Notes: generated by a model from the sequence alone, not told the origin. Positions 9,386-18,654 are shown, numbered from the stretch's first letter. The stretch: 64,000 nt of DNA from Kordiimonas pumila (GCF_015240255.1 NZ_CP061205.1:3892501-3956500); one strand, 5' to 3'. A program made the numbers and translations.

Positions 9386-10179
9386 GGGTATGCCCTCCCG
9401 TCTTCTCGCCGGTAGACAATGATCAGCCGCCCTACCTCGCCGGCCTTAAGCCTTTGTCGTTCTAAGGTGATGGCAAAGATGGACGCGCCAAAACGTGTGT
9501 GCATAAACATGGCTTCTTGGAGCGCAACATCAGCGCGTGCCCTCAGAAGAAATTCCCGCGCGCTATAAGCCGTCCCCTCGACCGTAACTGTCCGACGCAC
9601 CCGCACATCCACCTTTGGCTCCTGCAAGGGCGTATAGGGGTCAAACTGGTCTCTGACAGAAAAGGTCTGGGGTATATCGTCCCGGAGCATGCCGAGAGAG
9701 ATGGCGACAGCGCGTTCTTCCTCCGGGAGCGGACTGAAGAGCGCCATATTGACAGCAGCCTTGTCCCCGCTTCCCGGCACCAGAAATACAGTCTGGGCCA
9801 CCACATCCTGCGGGCTTACCAGAAGCGTATAGGTGACGCCGCCGCAGAAGATATAAAACTCGCTCCTAGCCGTCACATAGGATACCTCACCGCCAAACTC
9901 TTCATACTGAAACTTGATAAAAGCTTCTGTGCCAGCGTTTGAAACGAGGGCTCCCTTCTCTTCGCTATAGTGATAGCCACCGATCTTGCCCCCAAGGCAG
10001 ACAATCCGGTTCACATCCCTGTTAGAGAGCACAAGCTCCGCCGCTGTGTCAGGCAGAACGGTATGATGGGCACCCATGAGAGGCTTGGTCATCTCTGCCG
10101 CCGCCGGGATAGACAGATAAACAGCAAGCGGCGCAAACCCGGTAAGCTGAGCCATAATTCTAGTTTTCTGTCTGGACAT
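9382..10179 (-). CDS. traK: TraK-like secretin-type protein (VirB9 type)
   Basis: This 265-residue protein starts at an ATG preceded by a strong GGGAGGG ribosome site and overlaps the end of traE by 20 bp. A signal peptide ends around PAAA-EMT. The LSNRDVNRIVCLGG segment is a recognisable TraK signature; the C-terminal half has the expected beta-rich pattern. TraK forms the periplasmic/outer-membrane ring with TraV and TraB. A second in-frame ATG eight codons downstream would also keep the signal peptide. Confidence 0.86.
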   Translation of the reverse strand: MSRQKTRIMAQLTGFAPLAVYLSIPAAAEMTKPLMGAHHTVLPDTAAELVLSNRDVNRIVCLGGKIGGYHYSEEKGALVSNAGTEAFIKFQYEEFGGEVSYVTARSEFYIFCGGVTYTLLVSPQDVVAQTVFLVPGSGDKAAVNMALFSPLPEEERAVAISLGMLRDDIPQTFSVRDQFDPYTPLQEPKVDVRVRRTVTVEGTAYSAREFLLRARADVALQEAMFMHTRFGASIFAITLERQRLKAGEVGRLIIVYRREDGRAYP

Positions 10180-10786
10180 TCTTTCCCTCCCCGATACGGC
10201 TGTAGCCGATGCCGGTCAGCCAGAAACGGCCCTCCTCGACCAGATAGTCCATCTCCACAAACCCGGTGTCCTCAGTGCGGCTGCGACCAATGAACCTCAG
10301 GCGCTTCACAGGCACGCGGATGCGTCGCTCGCCAATCTCAAAGGGCGCTTCATAGCGAATGTGGGTCGCAAAGGTGATCTCCCGAAAGTCAGAGAGCTGA
10401 CCGACAAGCAAACGAAACTCTTCCCGGACCGCGCTGTAGCGAGACGGATGTACGAGCTTCAGCACCTCATCGAGCTGGAACTCAAGACTGCTCGACGTAT
10501 AGGTGCCCGTGAGCTGAACAATGTTGCGGGCGATCGCGATCAGATAGGTCTCACTCGGGGTATCACCGACCAGATAAAGCCCTTCGAGCGACTGACCAAA
10601 CGGCACCAGGATTGTCTTTTCCCTGTCAGAGAACATGATAAGCGTTCCCGCCACCGCGAGCGTCCCGACAAACGACAGGACCGCGACAAAGCGCAAAAGG
10701 CGGTTTTCTGCCCAGATGTTCGATCCCTCATCGGTAAAATACCTGAGGAACGGCTTATGTTTCTGAGGGGACGCTATCTCACTCAT
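10160..10786 (-). CDS. traE: TraE-like pilus assembly protein
   Basis: I take the ATG at 10784-10786 (208 residues), which overlaps the traL stop by eight bases (ATGAGTGA arrangement). One membrane segment lies near residues 32-52 after a basic start. The rest is periplasmic and has the length and pattern of TraE (188 residues in F). TraE is the VirB8-like inner-membrane component of the F-type pilus assembly complex. The longer upstream frame is antisense to nothing useful and overlaps traL, so it was not used. Confidence 0.85.
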   Translation of the reverse strand: MSEIASPQKHKPFLRYFTDEGSNIWAENRLLRFVAVLSFVGTLAVAGTLIMFSDREKTILVPFGQSLEGLYLVGDTPSETYLIAIARNIVQLTGTYTSSSLEFQLDEVLKLVHPSRYSAVREEFRLLVGQLSDFREITFATHIRYEAPFEIGERRIRVPVKRLRFIGRSRTEDTGFVEMDYLVEEGRFWLTGIGYSRIGEGKNVQTEN

Positions 10787-11045
10787 GGAAGGTCTCCGTA
10801 AACTGCGGCGGATAGCCTTTAAAGCCTCCAAACCCGGCCCGGTAAAACAGATGCCCGATATAGCCCCGTGGTTTGGAGCGCTTATAGGGGATGAAGACAA
10901 ACAGGCCGGCAATCAGATACAGAAAAGAAGAGCCCTGAAGGAGGAGCGACAGCACATAGCAGAGCGCCACCAGAACGAATTCCTGATCATCAAGACCAAT
11001 AATTCGCATCGGACGGTGGGGATATTGTGGCAGTCTGACTTCCAT
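10779..11045 (-). CDS. traL: TraL-like pilus assembly protein
   Basis: This 88-residue protein has TraL size (about 90). It contains a central hydrophobic pair of segments (about residues 20-55) flanked by a conserved N-terminal PxxPHRPMRIIGLDDQEF and a C-terminal basic YKRSKPRGYIGHLFYRAG region. TraL is the VirB3-like inner-membrane component. It sits between traA and traE, the standard F-type order. Confidence 0.86.
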   Translation of the reverse strand: MEVRLPQYPHRPMRIIGLDDQEFVLVALCYVLSLLLQGSSFLYLIAGLFVFIPYKRSKPRGYIGHLFYRAGFGGFKGYPPQFTETFHE

Positions 11046-11075
11046 GGGACTTTCCTCTAGCCTGATAGCTGCTGA

Positions 11076-11411
11076 TCAGATGGTGAAGCCAACACCGGTG
11101 ACGATGGAATCCCCTGCGACCATGGCAGTGGTACCGGCGAGGCCGCCAAGCCCCATGTACCAGTTGCGCTGGGCAAAGCCGTAAAGGCCAAAAATGATCG
11201 CGACCGTCGCGACCCCGAAACCAATCGGCCCCTGGATGCCCTGCTCCACAACGATGTCATAAAACTCATAGCCAAGATCCCCGGACGCAGGTGCCGTAAA
11301 GGCAAATGCCTTCGACCCAATTGCGGCCACAAGGAGACCGGCAATCGCCGTAATCCGTCTGTCCTCATAGCGGCCTGGCTTGGTAATTTTTACTGGTTGG
11401 TTGGTCATCAT
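11076..11411 (-). CDS. traA: TraA-like F-type propilin
   Basis: The 111-residue precursor has a long leader. A LepB-type cleavage after AFA at residue 37 would leave a 74-residue mature pilin with two hydrophobic segments separated by a short polar loop (FAQRNWYMG). This is the layout of the F pilin (70 residues mature). The product is the subunit of the conjugative pilus. It overlaps the stop of the dsbC-like gene by two bases and is separated from traL by 30 bp. Whether the N-terminus is acetylated or the pilin cyclised cannot be told; no traX or traQ is in view. Confidence 0.82.
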   Translation of the reverse strand: MMTNQPVKITKPGRYEDRRITAIAGLLVAAIGSKAFAFTAPASGDLGYEFYDIVVEQGIQGPIGFGVATVAIIFGLYGFAQRNWYMGLGGLAGTTAMVAGDSIVTGVGFTI

Positions 11412-12169
11412 CTGTCTCCCTGTTCGGATGTGGTCTCTAGGAATATTTCAAGCCGTGCCTGGTCAAAACCACGCACATACTCGCCGTCTATGGTGAGCGT
11501 CGGGGTTCCCCTGATACCAGCAGCCTTTGCAATTCTCATATGCTCTTCGAGGCGGGTTCGCCCCTCATCACAGCTCAAAAGCGTTTGGGGTTTACGGCGC
11601 TCGTAAATCTCTGAAAAACTCTCTTCTGGGTTTTCTGAACAAAGGATATGCTCAGCCAAGCCTTGCGCGCTCTTCGAATGCCCCACCGCGAAAATGATGC
11701 GGCGGCGGACCGGGCGGGCACCACCTTCCACTTTCTCCTCAAGAAAGGCATGCAGACGCTGGCAGTAACCACACTCAGGGTTTGAATATTCGGTGATCAG
11801 CGGTGCACCAATTGGACCAAACTCCAAAGCACTTGCAAAGTCGATGCTCGCCATGCGCTTCTCGGTGGCAGCTGTCAGGGCTGCGTCCGTCAGGTTGTTT
11901 CCGTCCGCATCCCACATCTCGCCGAAGAAAAGGACATTTGCAGCGGGTGCATAATAGATCATCTGCTCACCGGTATCGATCTGATACATTCCCTCAACGG
12001 GTGACGCCTCAAAGGACTGGAATGCGAAGTTCGAGAACGTCTGCTTGAGGTTTACTTCAGCTTCAGTCTTCGCCCTCTCCATGGCTTCCAAATCAAGATC
12101 AGGACCAGAGCCAGCCAGCACGGATGTGCTCATCATCATGGCCGTAACTATATTCTTCATACGTCTCAT
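11408..12169 (-). CDS. DsbC-like periplasmic thiol:disulphide isomerase, first gene of the tra operon
   Basis: This 253-residue protein has a signal peptide (residues about 4-20), an N-terminal DsbC-type domain and a thioredoxin-fold C-terminal domain with the active site CGYC and a cis-proline segment RGTPTL. DsbC-like enzymes reshuffle wrong disulphides in exported proteins. It heads the operon (ribosome site GGAGG before the ATG) and would serve the cysteine-rich TraU and the two TraN-like proteins encoded downstream. F itself encodes the related TrbB in the same role, so the association is known; placement before the pilin gene is characteristic of several alphaproteobacterial systems. 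Confidence 0.88.
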   Translation of the reverse strand: MRRMKNIVTAMMMSTSVLAGSGPDLDLEAMERAKTEAEVNLKQTFSNFAFQSFEASPVEGMYQIDTGEQMIYYAPAANVLFFGEMWDADGNNLTDAALTAATEKRMASIDFASALEFGPIGAPLITEYSNPECGYCQRLHAFLEEKVEGGARPVRRRIIFAVGHSKSAQGLAEHILCSENPEESFSEIYERRKPQTLLSCDEGRTRLEEHMRIAKAAGIRGTPTLTIDGEYVRGFDQARLEIFLETTSEQGDR

Positions 12170-12637
12170 ACATATCCTCCAGAATGCTCCAAAACGGAGC
12201 CTTAACAGCCGCTAAAAAGCCGTGTGTTTCTGAAGGACAGGATCATGACTTTAAGCAAAAACAGGAAGAAAAAGCTGTTGTCAGCATGGTTAACCACCCC
12301 TGGCCAACTATCGCTTTTTGGCCTTAACCACCTGAATTTAAGGCGCTTTATATAGGGGTGACTTGTGTGGGATATTTATGCTGAACTATCATCAGTAAAA
12401 CCATTGCGGGATAATTCGGTTGTAGCTGACAATGGCAAGAGGCCCAGCCTATACGCCTGAAATTTAAGCAGATTTACGAGTTTGAGGCTTAAGAGACTCG
12501 AATGATGCCCTCAAAGCCCAATAGGCATATATTGAATTTAGCCAGATTAGGCCCAATAATAGCTAAGCCGTTCAAACAATACGGGGCATCGGCGGATCAA
12601 AAGTCTGTATATTTTTGCTTTACTCATAGGGGGCAAA
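12170..12637. promoter_or_regulatory. Divergent intergenic region between tra operon and XRE gene
   Basis: About 470 bp without a gene. It must contain the promoter of the tra operon (leftward) and of the XRE gene (rightward, with ribosome site AGGGGG before its ATG). The octamer GCCCAATA occurs twice near 12519-12553, and GAATTTA-like words recur at about 12332, 12458 and 12534, which could be operator elements. I see no clean -35/-10 pair that I would commit to. Confidence 0.4.
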
Positions 12638-12886
12638 ATGACGTCACTTGGGAAAGTTATAGCCGAACTTAGAGAAGAAAAAGGCTATCAATCGAAATAT
12701 GTTGCCCTCACTGCTGGCATTAGCTGTGACCGATACAGTCGTATTGAGACAGGATCGGTGTTTCCGAGTGATGAAGAGCTTGTTGCTATTGCAGATGCTC
12801 TGGAAATAGATGTGAATGCGGTTGTTCGTAACTGGGAAACATACCTGTTATCAAAAGGCTCAAGTCGGTTGACCAAAATGATATAA
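12638..12886 (+). CDS. XRE-family helix-turn-helix regulator
   Basis: This 82-residue protein is essentially one XRE/Cro-type helix-turn-helix domain: IAELREEKGYQSKYVALTAG followed by SRIETGSVFPSDEELVAIADAL. It is divergent from the conjugation operon and is the obvious candidate repressor of it. There is no sensor or ligand domain, so control would be by dimerisation or partner proteins. The target is inferred from position only. Confidence 0.75.
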   Translation: MTSLGKVIAELREEKGYQSKYVALTAGISCDRYSRIETGSVFPSDEELVAIADALEIDVNAVVRNWETYLLSKGSSRLTKMI

Positions 12887-13129
12887 TCAGAAAATCTCAA
12901 AAAACAAACTAAACGTATATCACCCTCATTCCTTAAAATCCTCTCTTATGCAATCCCCAACGTTGATCTTATAGGACATGACAGGGAACAAAGTGGTAGT
13001 GTATACAATACTCTTGATAGTCTATTAGCAGTAAACATTGCATACGCGTGGTGTGCTCCCTTCAAATTGGACCAAAAATAATTAGAGTTTTTTGCTATAC
13101 TTTTTCAGGGCTGAGAAAGGAGCAAGAAG

Positions 13130-13330
13130 ATGAAAGCGTCACGATTTACGGATGCTCAGAAGGCATTTATTGTCAAGCAGGGTGAGGAAGGCACGCCCGT
13201 TGCTGAGATTTGTCGTCAGGCAGGTATTAGCCAAGCCACATACTTTAACTGGAAGAAGAAATACGCCGGGTTAATGCCCAGTGAGATGAAACGTCTTCGA
13301 GAGCTCGAGGAAGAGAATAATCGACTGAAG
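13130..13330 (+). pseudogene. IS3-family OrfA, truncated by IS481 insertion
   Basis: The N-terminal 67 codons of an IS3-family OrfA are intact, including the helix-turn-helix GTPVAEICRQAGISQATYFNWKKKY and the start of the leucine-zipper region EEENNRLK. The reading frame then runs straight into the terminal repeat of an IS481 element at 13331. The ribosome site AGGAG precedes the ATG. No matching OrfB follows on the other side, so the rest of this IS3 copy is gone. The original left end is probably just upstream, near 13059 (TGTGCTCCC), but its partner end is missing. Confidence 0.8.
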
Positions 13331-14320
13331 TGTAGGAATGTGCGACCTCGTGGGTCTCTTCATGTAACCTAGTTGCATGGAGGGTTTTACAATGACCAAT
13401 GATGAGAAAGAGATCAGGCGAAAGCTTGCGGTTCTTAAGCGGACTGAAGAAGTGGGCTCAGCTGCTAAAGCGTATAGATATTATGGCATTCCAAAGACAA
13501 CATACTTCAGATGGAAGAAAGCCTACCGGGCCCATGGTGAGCAGGGTTTAATCAACAAAAAGCAAATTGCTAAAAGGCATCCTAATCAAACGCCAGATGA
13601 AGTGGTCGAGAAAATACTTTACTTGCGTCAGAAGTATCACTTGGGGCCAATTCGGATCATGTGGTACATGGCCCGATATCACGATTTGCGGGTGTCTGAT
13701 GCTACAATCTCACGCGTGTTAAAGCGGCACGGTGTGAGCAGACTACCAAGGAATGTCGGTCGGCGTAAAATCCACACAAAGCGGTATCAAAAGCAGGTGC
13801 CTGGCCATCACATTCAAATGGATGTTAAGTTTCTGATATTCAAAGGAAAAGATGGCAAAAAGATCAAACGCTATCAATACACAGCAATAGACGATGCAAC
13901 ACGTGTACGGGCCTTGAAAATATACAAACGACATACGCAAAAAAGCGCCATCGATTTTGTAGACTATATCATCGACAAATTCCCATTCCGCATTCAACAG
14001 ATTAGGACAGACCGGGGGCATGAGTTCCAGTCTCAATTCCACTGGTATGTCGAAGACAAGGGTATCAGACACGTTTATATTAAAGCCAGAACACCGCAAC
14101 TCAATGGCAAGGTAGAACGCTCACATCGCTCAGACCAACAAGAGTTTTACCAACTTCTCTGCTATAAAGATGATGTCGACCTGGAGGCCAAACTGGCTGA
14201 ATGGGAAGCCTTTTATAACTTTGCAAGACCACATGGTGCTCATGGCGGAAAAGCACCCTATGAAAAGCTATTATGAACAAATGAAGAGTCCCGCAAGCGA
14301 GTGGCTATTACATTTCTACG
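13331..14320 (+). mobile_element. IS481-family insertion sequence inserted in IS3 orfA
   Basis: The element is bounded by imperfect terminal inverted repeats. The left end begins TGTAGGAATGT and the right end, read on the opposite strand, begins CGTAGAAATGT; the similarity resumes with GGGNCTCTTCAT after a short offset. It contains one transposase gene and is about 990 bp, a normal size for IS481. No target-site duplication could be recognised. A 5'-deleted relative is present at 25876-26140. Confidence 0.78.
13392..14276 (+). CDS. IS481-family transposase
   Basis: I take the second in-frame ATG (13392), which follows GGAGGG; this gives 294 residues. An N-terminal helix-turn-helix (AAKAYRYYGIPKTTYFRWKK) is followed by a DDE integrase core: QMDVKF (first Asp), RTDRGHEF (second Asp) and GKVERSHR (Glu). 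The gene looks intact, so the element may be active. The C-terminal end (KAPYEKLL) differs from that of the second copy (KTPYESLREKLQ), so the two copies are related but not identical. Confidence 0.9.
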   Translation: MTNDEKEIRRKLAVLKRTEEVGSAAKAYRYYGIPKTTYFRWKKAYRAHGEQGLINKKQIAKRHPNQTPDEVVEKILYLRQKYHLGPIRIMWYMARYHDLRVSDATISRVLKRHGVSRLPRNVGRRKIHTKRYQKQVPGHHIQMDVKFLIFKGKDGKKIKRYQYTAIDDATRVRALKIYKRHTQKSAIDFVDYIIDKFPFRIQQIRTDRGHEFQSQFHWYVEDKGIRHVYIKARTPQLNGKVERSHRSDQQEFYQLLCYKDDVDLEAKLAEWEAFYNFARPHGAHGGKAPYEKLL

Positions 14321-14342
14321 TTAATATTAAGTGGTGTGCACT

Positions 14343-16352
14343 TTATAAAGCCAAACTTGTCCCTATTAGGCCGAAGGCTATTGCCACATATAAAAGAGTA
14401 GCACAGCTCAGCATTCGCATAATATTCCAAGCGCAAACAAGCCCTTTTCGCCACCCTTTAAATACAGCAAAAGCAGCACACATATACCACACAGACATAA
14501 GAGCAGCTAAAGGGAACACTATAAAACTGAGGATCTGTAGCACACGTATCCACGGGTCTAGCGCTGATGTAAATGAAAACTCACTCACTATCCAACCGAT
14601 AGTTCCCAGCCATCCCAACATAAGTAAAACAGCCCCAGCAATGCTGCCCTGCATCCATAAACGCCTTGGCAGTCTTAAGTCATTTATTGCGGGTTTACTA
14701 GCATACCAGCGACGTAAAAGTGCCCCAATCGGTTGAAGCAGCAGTGCTAACAGGAGAACTCCTATAGAGAGTAGCAGCAAGGGGTTAATCCAACCTGCAC
14801 TACGCCATACGGGAACCGGTAGAAAAGCGCCGATTGGTGCAGTATCACCGTAACTCCACATTGTAACCTTCCCATCAACGACTTTAGCACCAAGCAAGGT
14901 GGTACCACCAACTTCTCTCCAGAGAAACGGTTCAACTTCTTCGAACTGCTTTAATTGTCCATTTTCACCCACTATCGCCGATGCAGTAATCCGCCCAGAA
15001 TCATCAACTGTCACAACAGACTGAGTGACAAGATCAAGCAGTGATGCATACCCAACCTGCCATCGCTGGGCACTGCTGTAACGGCCAGCTATCAACATTC
15101 CATCACGATGCGCTGTATCTGGCACAGCGTTATCTCTGCCGATAGACCCGGGAAAGTAACGGTCTGCAAAGCCATTCAAAAGATCAGTACGAATAGCGCG
15201 GCTACCATCATCTCGCCCCACACTGTTAAACGATACAAAAATACCAACATTATCGTCTAGAAACAACTGCACTGCACTGTGAAAAAAACGTGTGTCGCCA
15301 TCATGCCCAATAATGCGGTGCCCATTTCGGTTCATAGAATAAAAACCAAGCTGCATACGGTTTAGTTTTGAGTTTATAGTGGTAAATGGGCTATCATGCA
15401 TCATTCGAGCAGTTTCAGGCTTCAGAATACGCACACCACGATATTCTCCACCCTGAAGATGCGCGATCATGAATTTCGCCATATCCGGCCCCGTCATTGC
15501 CGCACTTCCCGCAGGCGCCGGAAACATTTCATAAGCTTTTGGAGATGATGATGCGAGGCCGTATCCACGCGACATGCTGATCTGCAGTGCAGGTGGCAGG
15601 GGCTGGCGAAAGCTGGCATGGCTCATACTAAGTGGATGAAAAACATGATCCTCAACATAATCTTCAAACGATTGCCCTGAAACACGTTGCACTATGTATC
15701 CAGCAAGGGCCGCTCCATAATTAGAGTAAGATGGTACCTGACCAGGCTTATAGACACGTGGAGGCATTTCATTTTTGAGAAATTCACCAAGCGCCATTCG
15801 CCCCGCAGGATCAAATAGAAGTAGGTCTTTAAGCTGCTCCTGAAAACCTGGCGTATGTGTCATGAGGTTGCGCATTGTGATTGGTTCTTCGTTAAAAGGG
15901 GGGATCTTAAAATCCAGATACGTGTTGATGTCATGGTCAAGGTCAATAGTACCCCGTTCAACCTGTTGCATCACAGCGGTCCATGTTATGAGCTTTGACG
16001 TCGAACCTGGGCGAAACAATGTGGTTTCAGCATCTACCTTTAACCCTGCAGCAATATCGGCATAGCCATAACCACGCTGGGTCAAAATCAAGCCATCCTT
16101 AACGATAACCACAATAGCCCCAGCCACATCGCTACGTTTAATTCTTGAGGGCACGAAACCATCGAGCCAAACATCCACATCCATCTTGATCAGTTTGGGA
16201 TTTTCTATATGAGTAGGTATCTCATCTGTTGATGCCCCCAAAATCGCTTGATCAGAGGCAAGTGCCGGGGGTGTTGTAAACTCAGCTGTTTCTGCATTAC
16301 AGCCAAACCCAAGTAGCCCGCAAAGAATAGCCGTAGTTACCAATTTACACAT
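14343..16352 (-). CDS. Exported serine hydrolase (beta-lactamase / penicillin-binding fold) with C-terminal membrane domain
   Basis: This 669-residue protein has a signal peptide and then a class C beta-lactamase-type catalytic domain: S117-T-S-K120 (nucleophile and base) and Y209-S-N211. The family includes D-alanyl-D-alanine carboxypeptidases, D-aminopeptidases and esterases, so the substrate is open; the neighbourhood argues for peptides or D-amino-acid derivatives. The last 160 residues carry about four hydrophobic segments, so the catalytic domain is probably tethered on the periplasmic face of the inner membrane. It is a close paralogue of the gene at 27903-29864, with the same domain order. 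A regulon-type tandem element lies upstream at about 16464-16523. The 3' end is only 22 bp from the IS481 end. Confidence 0.85.
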   Translation of the reverse strand: MCKLVTTAILCGLLGFGCNAETAEFTTPPALASDQAILGASTDEIPTHIENPKLIKMDVDVWLDGFVPSRIKRSDVAGAIVVIVKDGLILTQRGYGYADIAAGLKVDAETTLFRPGSTSKLITWTAVMQQVERGTIDLDHDINTYLDFKIPPFNEEPITMRNLMTHTPGFQEQLKDLLLFDPAGRMALGEFLKNEMPPRVYKPGQVPSYSNYGAALAGYIVQRVSGQSFEDYVEDHVFHPLSMSHASFRQPLPPALQISMSRGYGLASSSPKAYEMFPAPAGSAAMTGPDMAKFMIAHLQGGEYRGVRILKPETARMMHDSPFTTINSKLNRMQLGFYSMNRNGHRIIGHDGDTRFFHSAVQLFLDDNVGIFVSFNSVGRDDGSRAIRTDLLNGFADRYFPGSIGRDNAVPDTAHRDGMLIAGRYSSAQRWQVGYASLLDLVTQSVVTVDDSGRITASAIVGENGQLKQFEEVEPFLWREVGGTTLLGAKVVDGKVTMWSYGDTAPIGAFLPVPVWRSAGWINPLLLLSIGVLLLALLLQPIGALLRRWYASKPAINDLRLPRRLWMQGSIAGAVLLMLGWLGTIGWIVSEFSFTSALDPWIRVLQILSFIVFPLAALMSVWYMCAAFAVFKGWRKGLVCAWNIMRMLSCATLLYVAIAFGLIGTSLAL

Positions 16353-16463
16353 ATTACCTTACCTGCCCTATCAAAATAGCCGTCAAGGCAAGTATAAATA
16401 CCACCTGCAAAACGACTGATGTATAAACACCTAAATTGATGATGCTTTGAAATGTAGCGTAAA

Positions 16464-16523
16464 TTTTTCTATTTTGAAATATATTTTCTTATTTAATAAT
16501 ATAATTTCATTTCTGAGAATTTT
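16464..16523. promoter_or_regulatory. Putative operator region A (TTTTC-N6-GAAA family)
   Basis: The 316 bp between the two hydrolase genes contain no gene. A very AT-rich segment has TTTTC (16465-16469), six bases, GAAA (16476-16479), then another TTTTC (16484-16488), and further on TTTC-N8-GAATTTT (16505-16523). The arrangement resembles the elements at 30052, 36596 and 38952. It is the weakest of the four, with one spacer of six and no clean second partner. Confidence 0.45.
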
Positions 16524-16668
16524 GCCTCTTGGTTGAGGCTCGATATTTCCAAGGCCTACTTGCTTTCAGCTAGGTCATGTTCAAATGTAATAACCCATAA
16601 AAAGTGCCCTAGCCCAAAGGACTAAGGCAATTTGCGGCAGTTGCAGTGTCTTACGCCACCTTAAGTAT

Positions 16669-18603
16669 CTATCTGGCGGTTACATCTTGGTTACCGGTCA
16701 AGACAGGTAGCTCCAGATGAGACGGAAACTGGACGGAGCGATAAATATCATGCTCGGCAGTCTTAAAGTCTTTTTCCGTGGCGCGGTAAATATCCATAAA
16801 TTGCTGCGGGTTGCGGTCGTATGCTGGGAACCAGCTACTATGAACCTGCACCATAATCCGGTGCCCCTTTTTAAAAGTATGGAACTTATCCCAGATATTG
16901 AACGAAATAGGGGTCACTTTGCCCGGCTTAAGTGGTTTTGGGTCACTCATGCTTTCACGGTATTTAGCGCGCATAACTTCAACACCAACCAGCATCTGAT
17001 AATCACCCATTTTTACCTTTTGATGTTCAATCTCAACATCGGGCGCATCGCCAGGGTACACATCAATCAGTTTCACAAAATAGTCTGCGTCTGTCCCTGT
17101 TGTCGATACAAATAGACTAGCAAGAATAGGCCCTGCAATGGTGATGTCCTCCTCTAAAACATCGGTACGGTATGTCAGAACATCAGGTCGCGTAGACACT
17201 TGGCGCTGGTCTTCTATCATCCAGTCATGGCCCGGCGCTGTGATAATCTCGGTTGAAAAAGGTACAGGCTTTGCCGGGTCATTCACATATTTATCAAATG
17301 CTTTTTTGCTTTTATCGGCAGGTTTATTGAACGACAGCTTGCCGCCTTCCTGAAAATACAGGTTTTTAACTTTACTGGCTTTAGGCGGCCACTGGTCAAA
17401 CCTGTGCCACTCATTGTTACCGGTTTCAAATACAATTGCCTCAGCCGGGTTCCAGTCCCCTTTGCCTTTCAGGTTATATTCAAAGAACGGGAACACAATG
17501 TTCTTCTGATAATATTCAGAGGTTTTTGAACCAAACTGAATATCCCCAAGATATGAACCATCCATAGTAAGCCAGCCGCCATGACGCCACGGTCCAACAA
17601 CAAGTGTACTTTTGTTGCCCGGCGTGGTTTTTTCTATCTCGTTATAAATAGAGATCGGGCCGTAAAAATCTTCTGCATCAAACCAGCCTGCCACATTTAA
17701 AATGGAATGGTTGATGTTTTTCATGTGCGGCAAAGCCACCTGATCTTTCCAGAACTTGTCATAGTTAGGATGGTCGATAAAATCATTCCATGCAGGAATG
17801 GCGCCGCCGAAATATTTTTCATTCAGTTCTGATGTTGGTCCTGCATTCAAAAAGAACTCATAGCCCCATGGGGTTCCATAATCAAAAGGCTTGGCCAGCT
17901 CGGTGGTTAGTTCATCACGCTTGCGTGCTGCAAAGTTCATCCAGCTAAAGCTATACATCAGCCGGAAAGCACCATTATGGTGCCAGTCATCGCCAACAAA
18001 CATATCAGACGGTGAGGCTTGCGGAGATGAAGCAACAAGCGCCGGGTGCGCATCCACCATACCCATTACGGTTGTCCAGCCGGGATATGAAATGCCCCAC
18101 TGGCCTACCTTGCCGTTATTGCCTTCTATATTATGCAGCAACCATTCAATGGTATCATAGTTATCTGTACTGGCATCAATAGCGACCGGATCATCCTTGT
18201 TGTCACGAATGCTGCGAATAACCTTAAAGTCGCCTTCTGACTTATAGGTGCCGCGCAGGTCCTGCAAAACAATGATATACCCCGACTTCAGGAAATCAAC
18301 CGACGGTGCCATGCGCATAACAGGCGGAAAATCATCACCGTAAGCCTTAATGGAATAGGGTGTTCTGAACAAAAGAATAGGATAGTCTTTTGAACGGTCC
18401 TTTGGCCGGTAGACCGCAGTAAACATCTTTTTGCCATCACGCATGGGGATAGAATATTCCGCCTTATCGTAGTGCGCTTTAACATCATAGCTTTCACTGG
18501 TATCTGCTTGTACCTGTGGCTGCAAAGAAATGATGAGTATTATGGTCACCATCATTTTCGTGTAGTCACGCAATTTTGTTAGGAAGCAAAATTTCTCAGT
18601 CAT
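16669..18603 (-). CDS. CocE/NonD-family hydrolase (S15 X-Pro dipeptidyl-peptidase type)
   Basis: I start at the ATG at 18601-18603 (644 residues). An export signal (about residues 16-34, ending VQA-DTS) precedes an alpha/beta-hydrolase domain. The nucleophile lies in GQWGISYPG, serine near residue 172; the acid is probably in AGWFDAEDFYG and the histidine in GPWRHGGWL. A C-terminal jelly-roll domain follows. The family covers cocaine esterase, glutaryl-7-ACA acylase, alpha-amino-acid ester hydrolases and X-Pro dipeptidyl-peptidases. Given its neighbours, an exported peptidase or N-acyl/ester hydrolase is likely, but the exact reaction is unknown. Confidence 0.85.
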   Translation of the reverse strand: MTEKFCFLTKLRDYTKMMVTIILIISLQPQVQADTSESYDVKAHYDKAEYSIPMRDGKKMFTAVYRPKDRSKDYPILLFRTPYSIKAYGDDFPPVMRMAPSVDFLKSGYIIVLQDLRGTYKSEGDFKVIRSIRDNKDDPVAIDASTDNYDTIEWLLHNIEGNNGKVGQWGISYPGWTTVMGMVDAHPALVASSPQASPSDMFVGDDWHHNGAFRLMYSFSWMNFAARKRDELTTELAKPFDYGTPWGYEFFLNAGPTSELNEKYFGGAIPAWNDFIDHPNYDKFWKDQVALPHMKNINHSILNVAGWFDAEDFYGPISIYNEIEKTTPGNKSTLVVGPWRHGGWLTMDGSYLGDIQFGSKTSEYYQKNIVFPFFEYNLKGKGDWNPAEAIVFETGNNEWHRFDQWPPKASKVKNLYFQEGGKLSFNKPADKSKKAFDKYVNDPAKPVPFSTEIITAPGHDWMIEDQRQVSTRPDVLTYRTDVLEEDITIAGPILASLFVSTTGTDADYFVKLIDVYPGDAPDVEIEHQKVKMGDYQMLVGVEVMRAKYRESMSDPKPLKPGKVTPISFNIWDKFHTFKKGHRIMVQVHSSWFPAYDRNPQQFMDIYRATEKDFKTAEHDIYRSVQFPSHLELPVLTGNQDVTAR

Positions 18604-18654
18604 CAATTTTCTCCAGGTAGAATTTATACCTTGACGCGTCTAACAAGACACTGA

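Noticed and set aside
13055-14339. GTGGTGTGC present on both sides of the IS3/IS481 composite (about 13055 and 14331), as a possible target duplication
   Set aside because: Nine bases is not the usual size for IS3 (3-5 bp), and the word does not abut the mapped IS ends; probably coincidence or residual sequence.
18600-18625. TTTTC-N8-GAATTT just before the CocE-type hydrolase as a further operator
   Set aside because: The spacer is eight, the tandem partner is missing, and the word overlaps the ribosome binding site of the gene.
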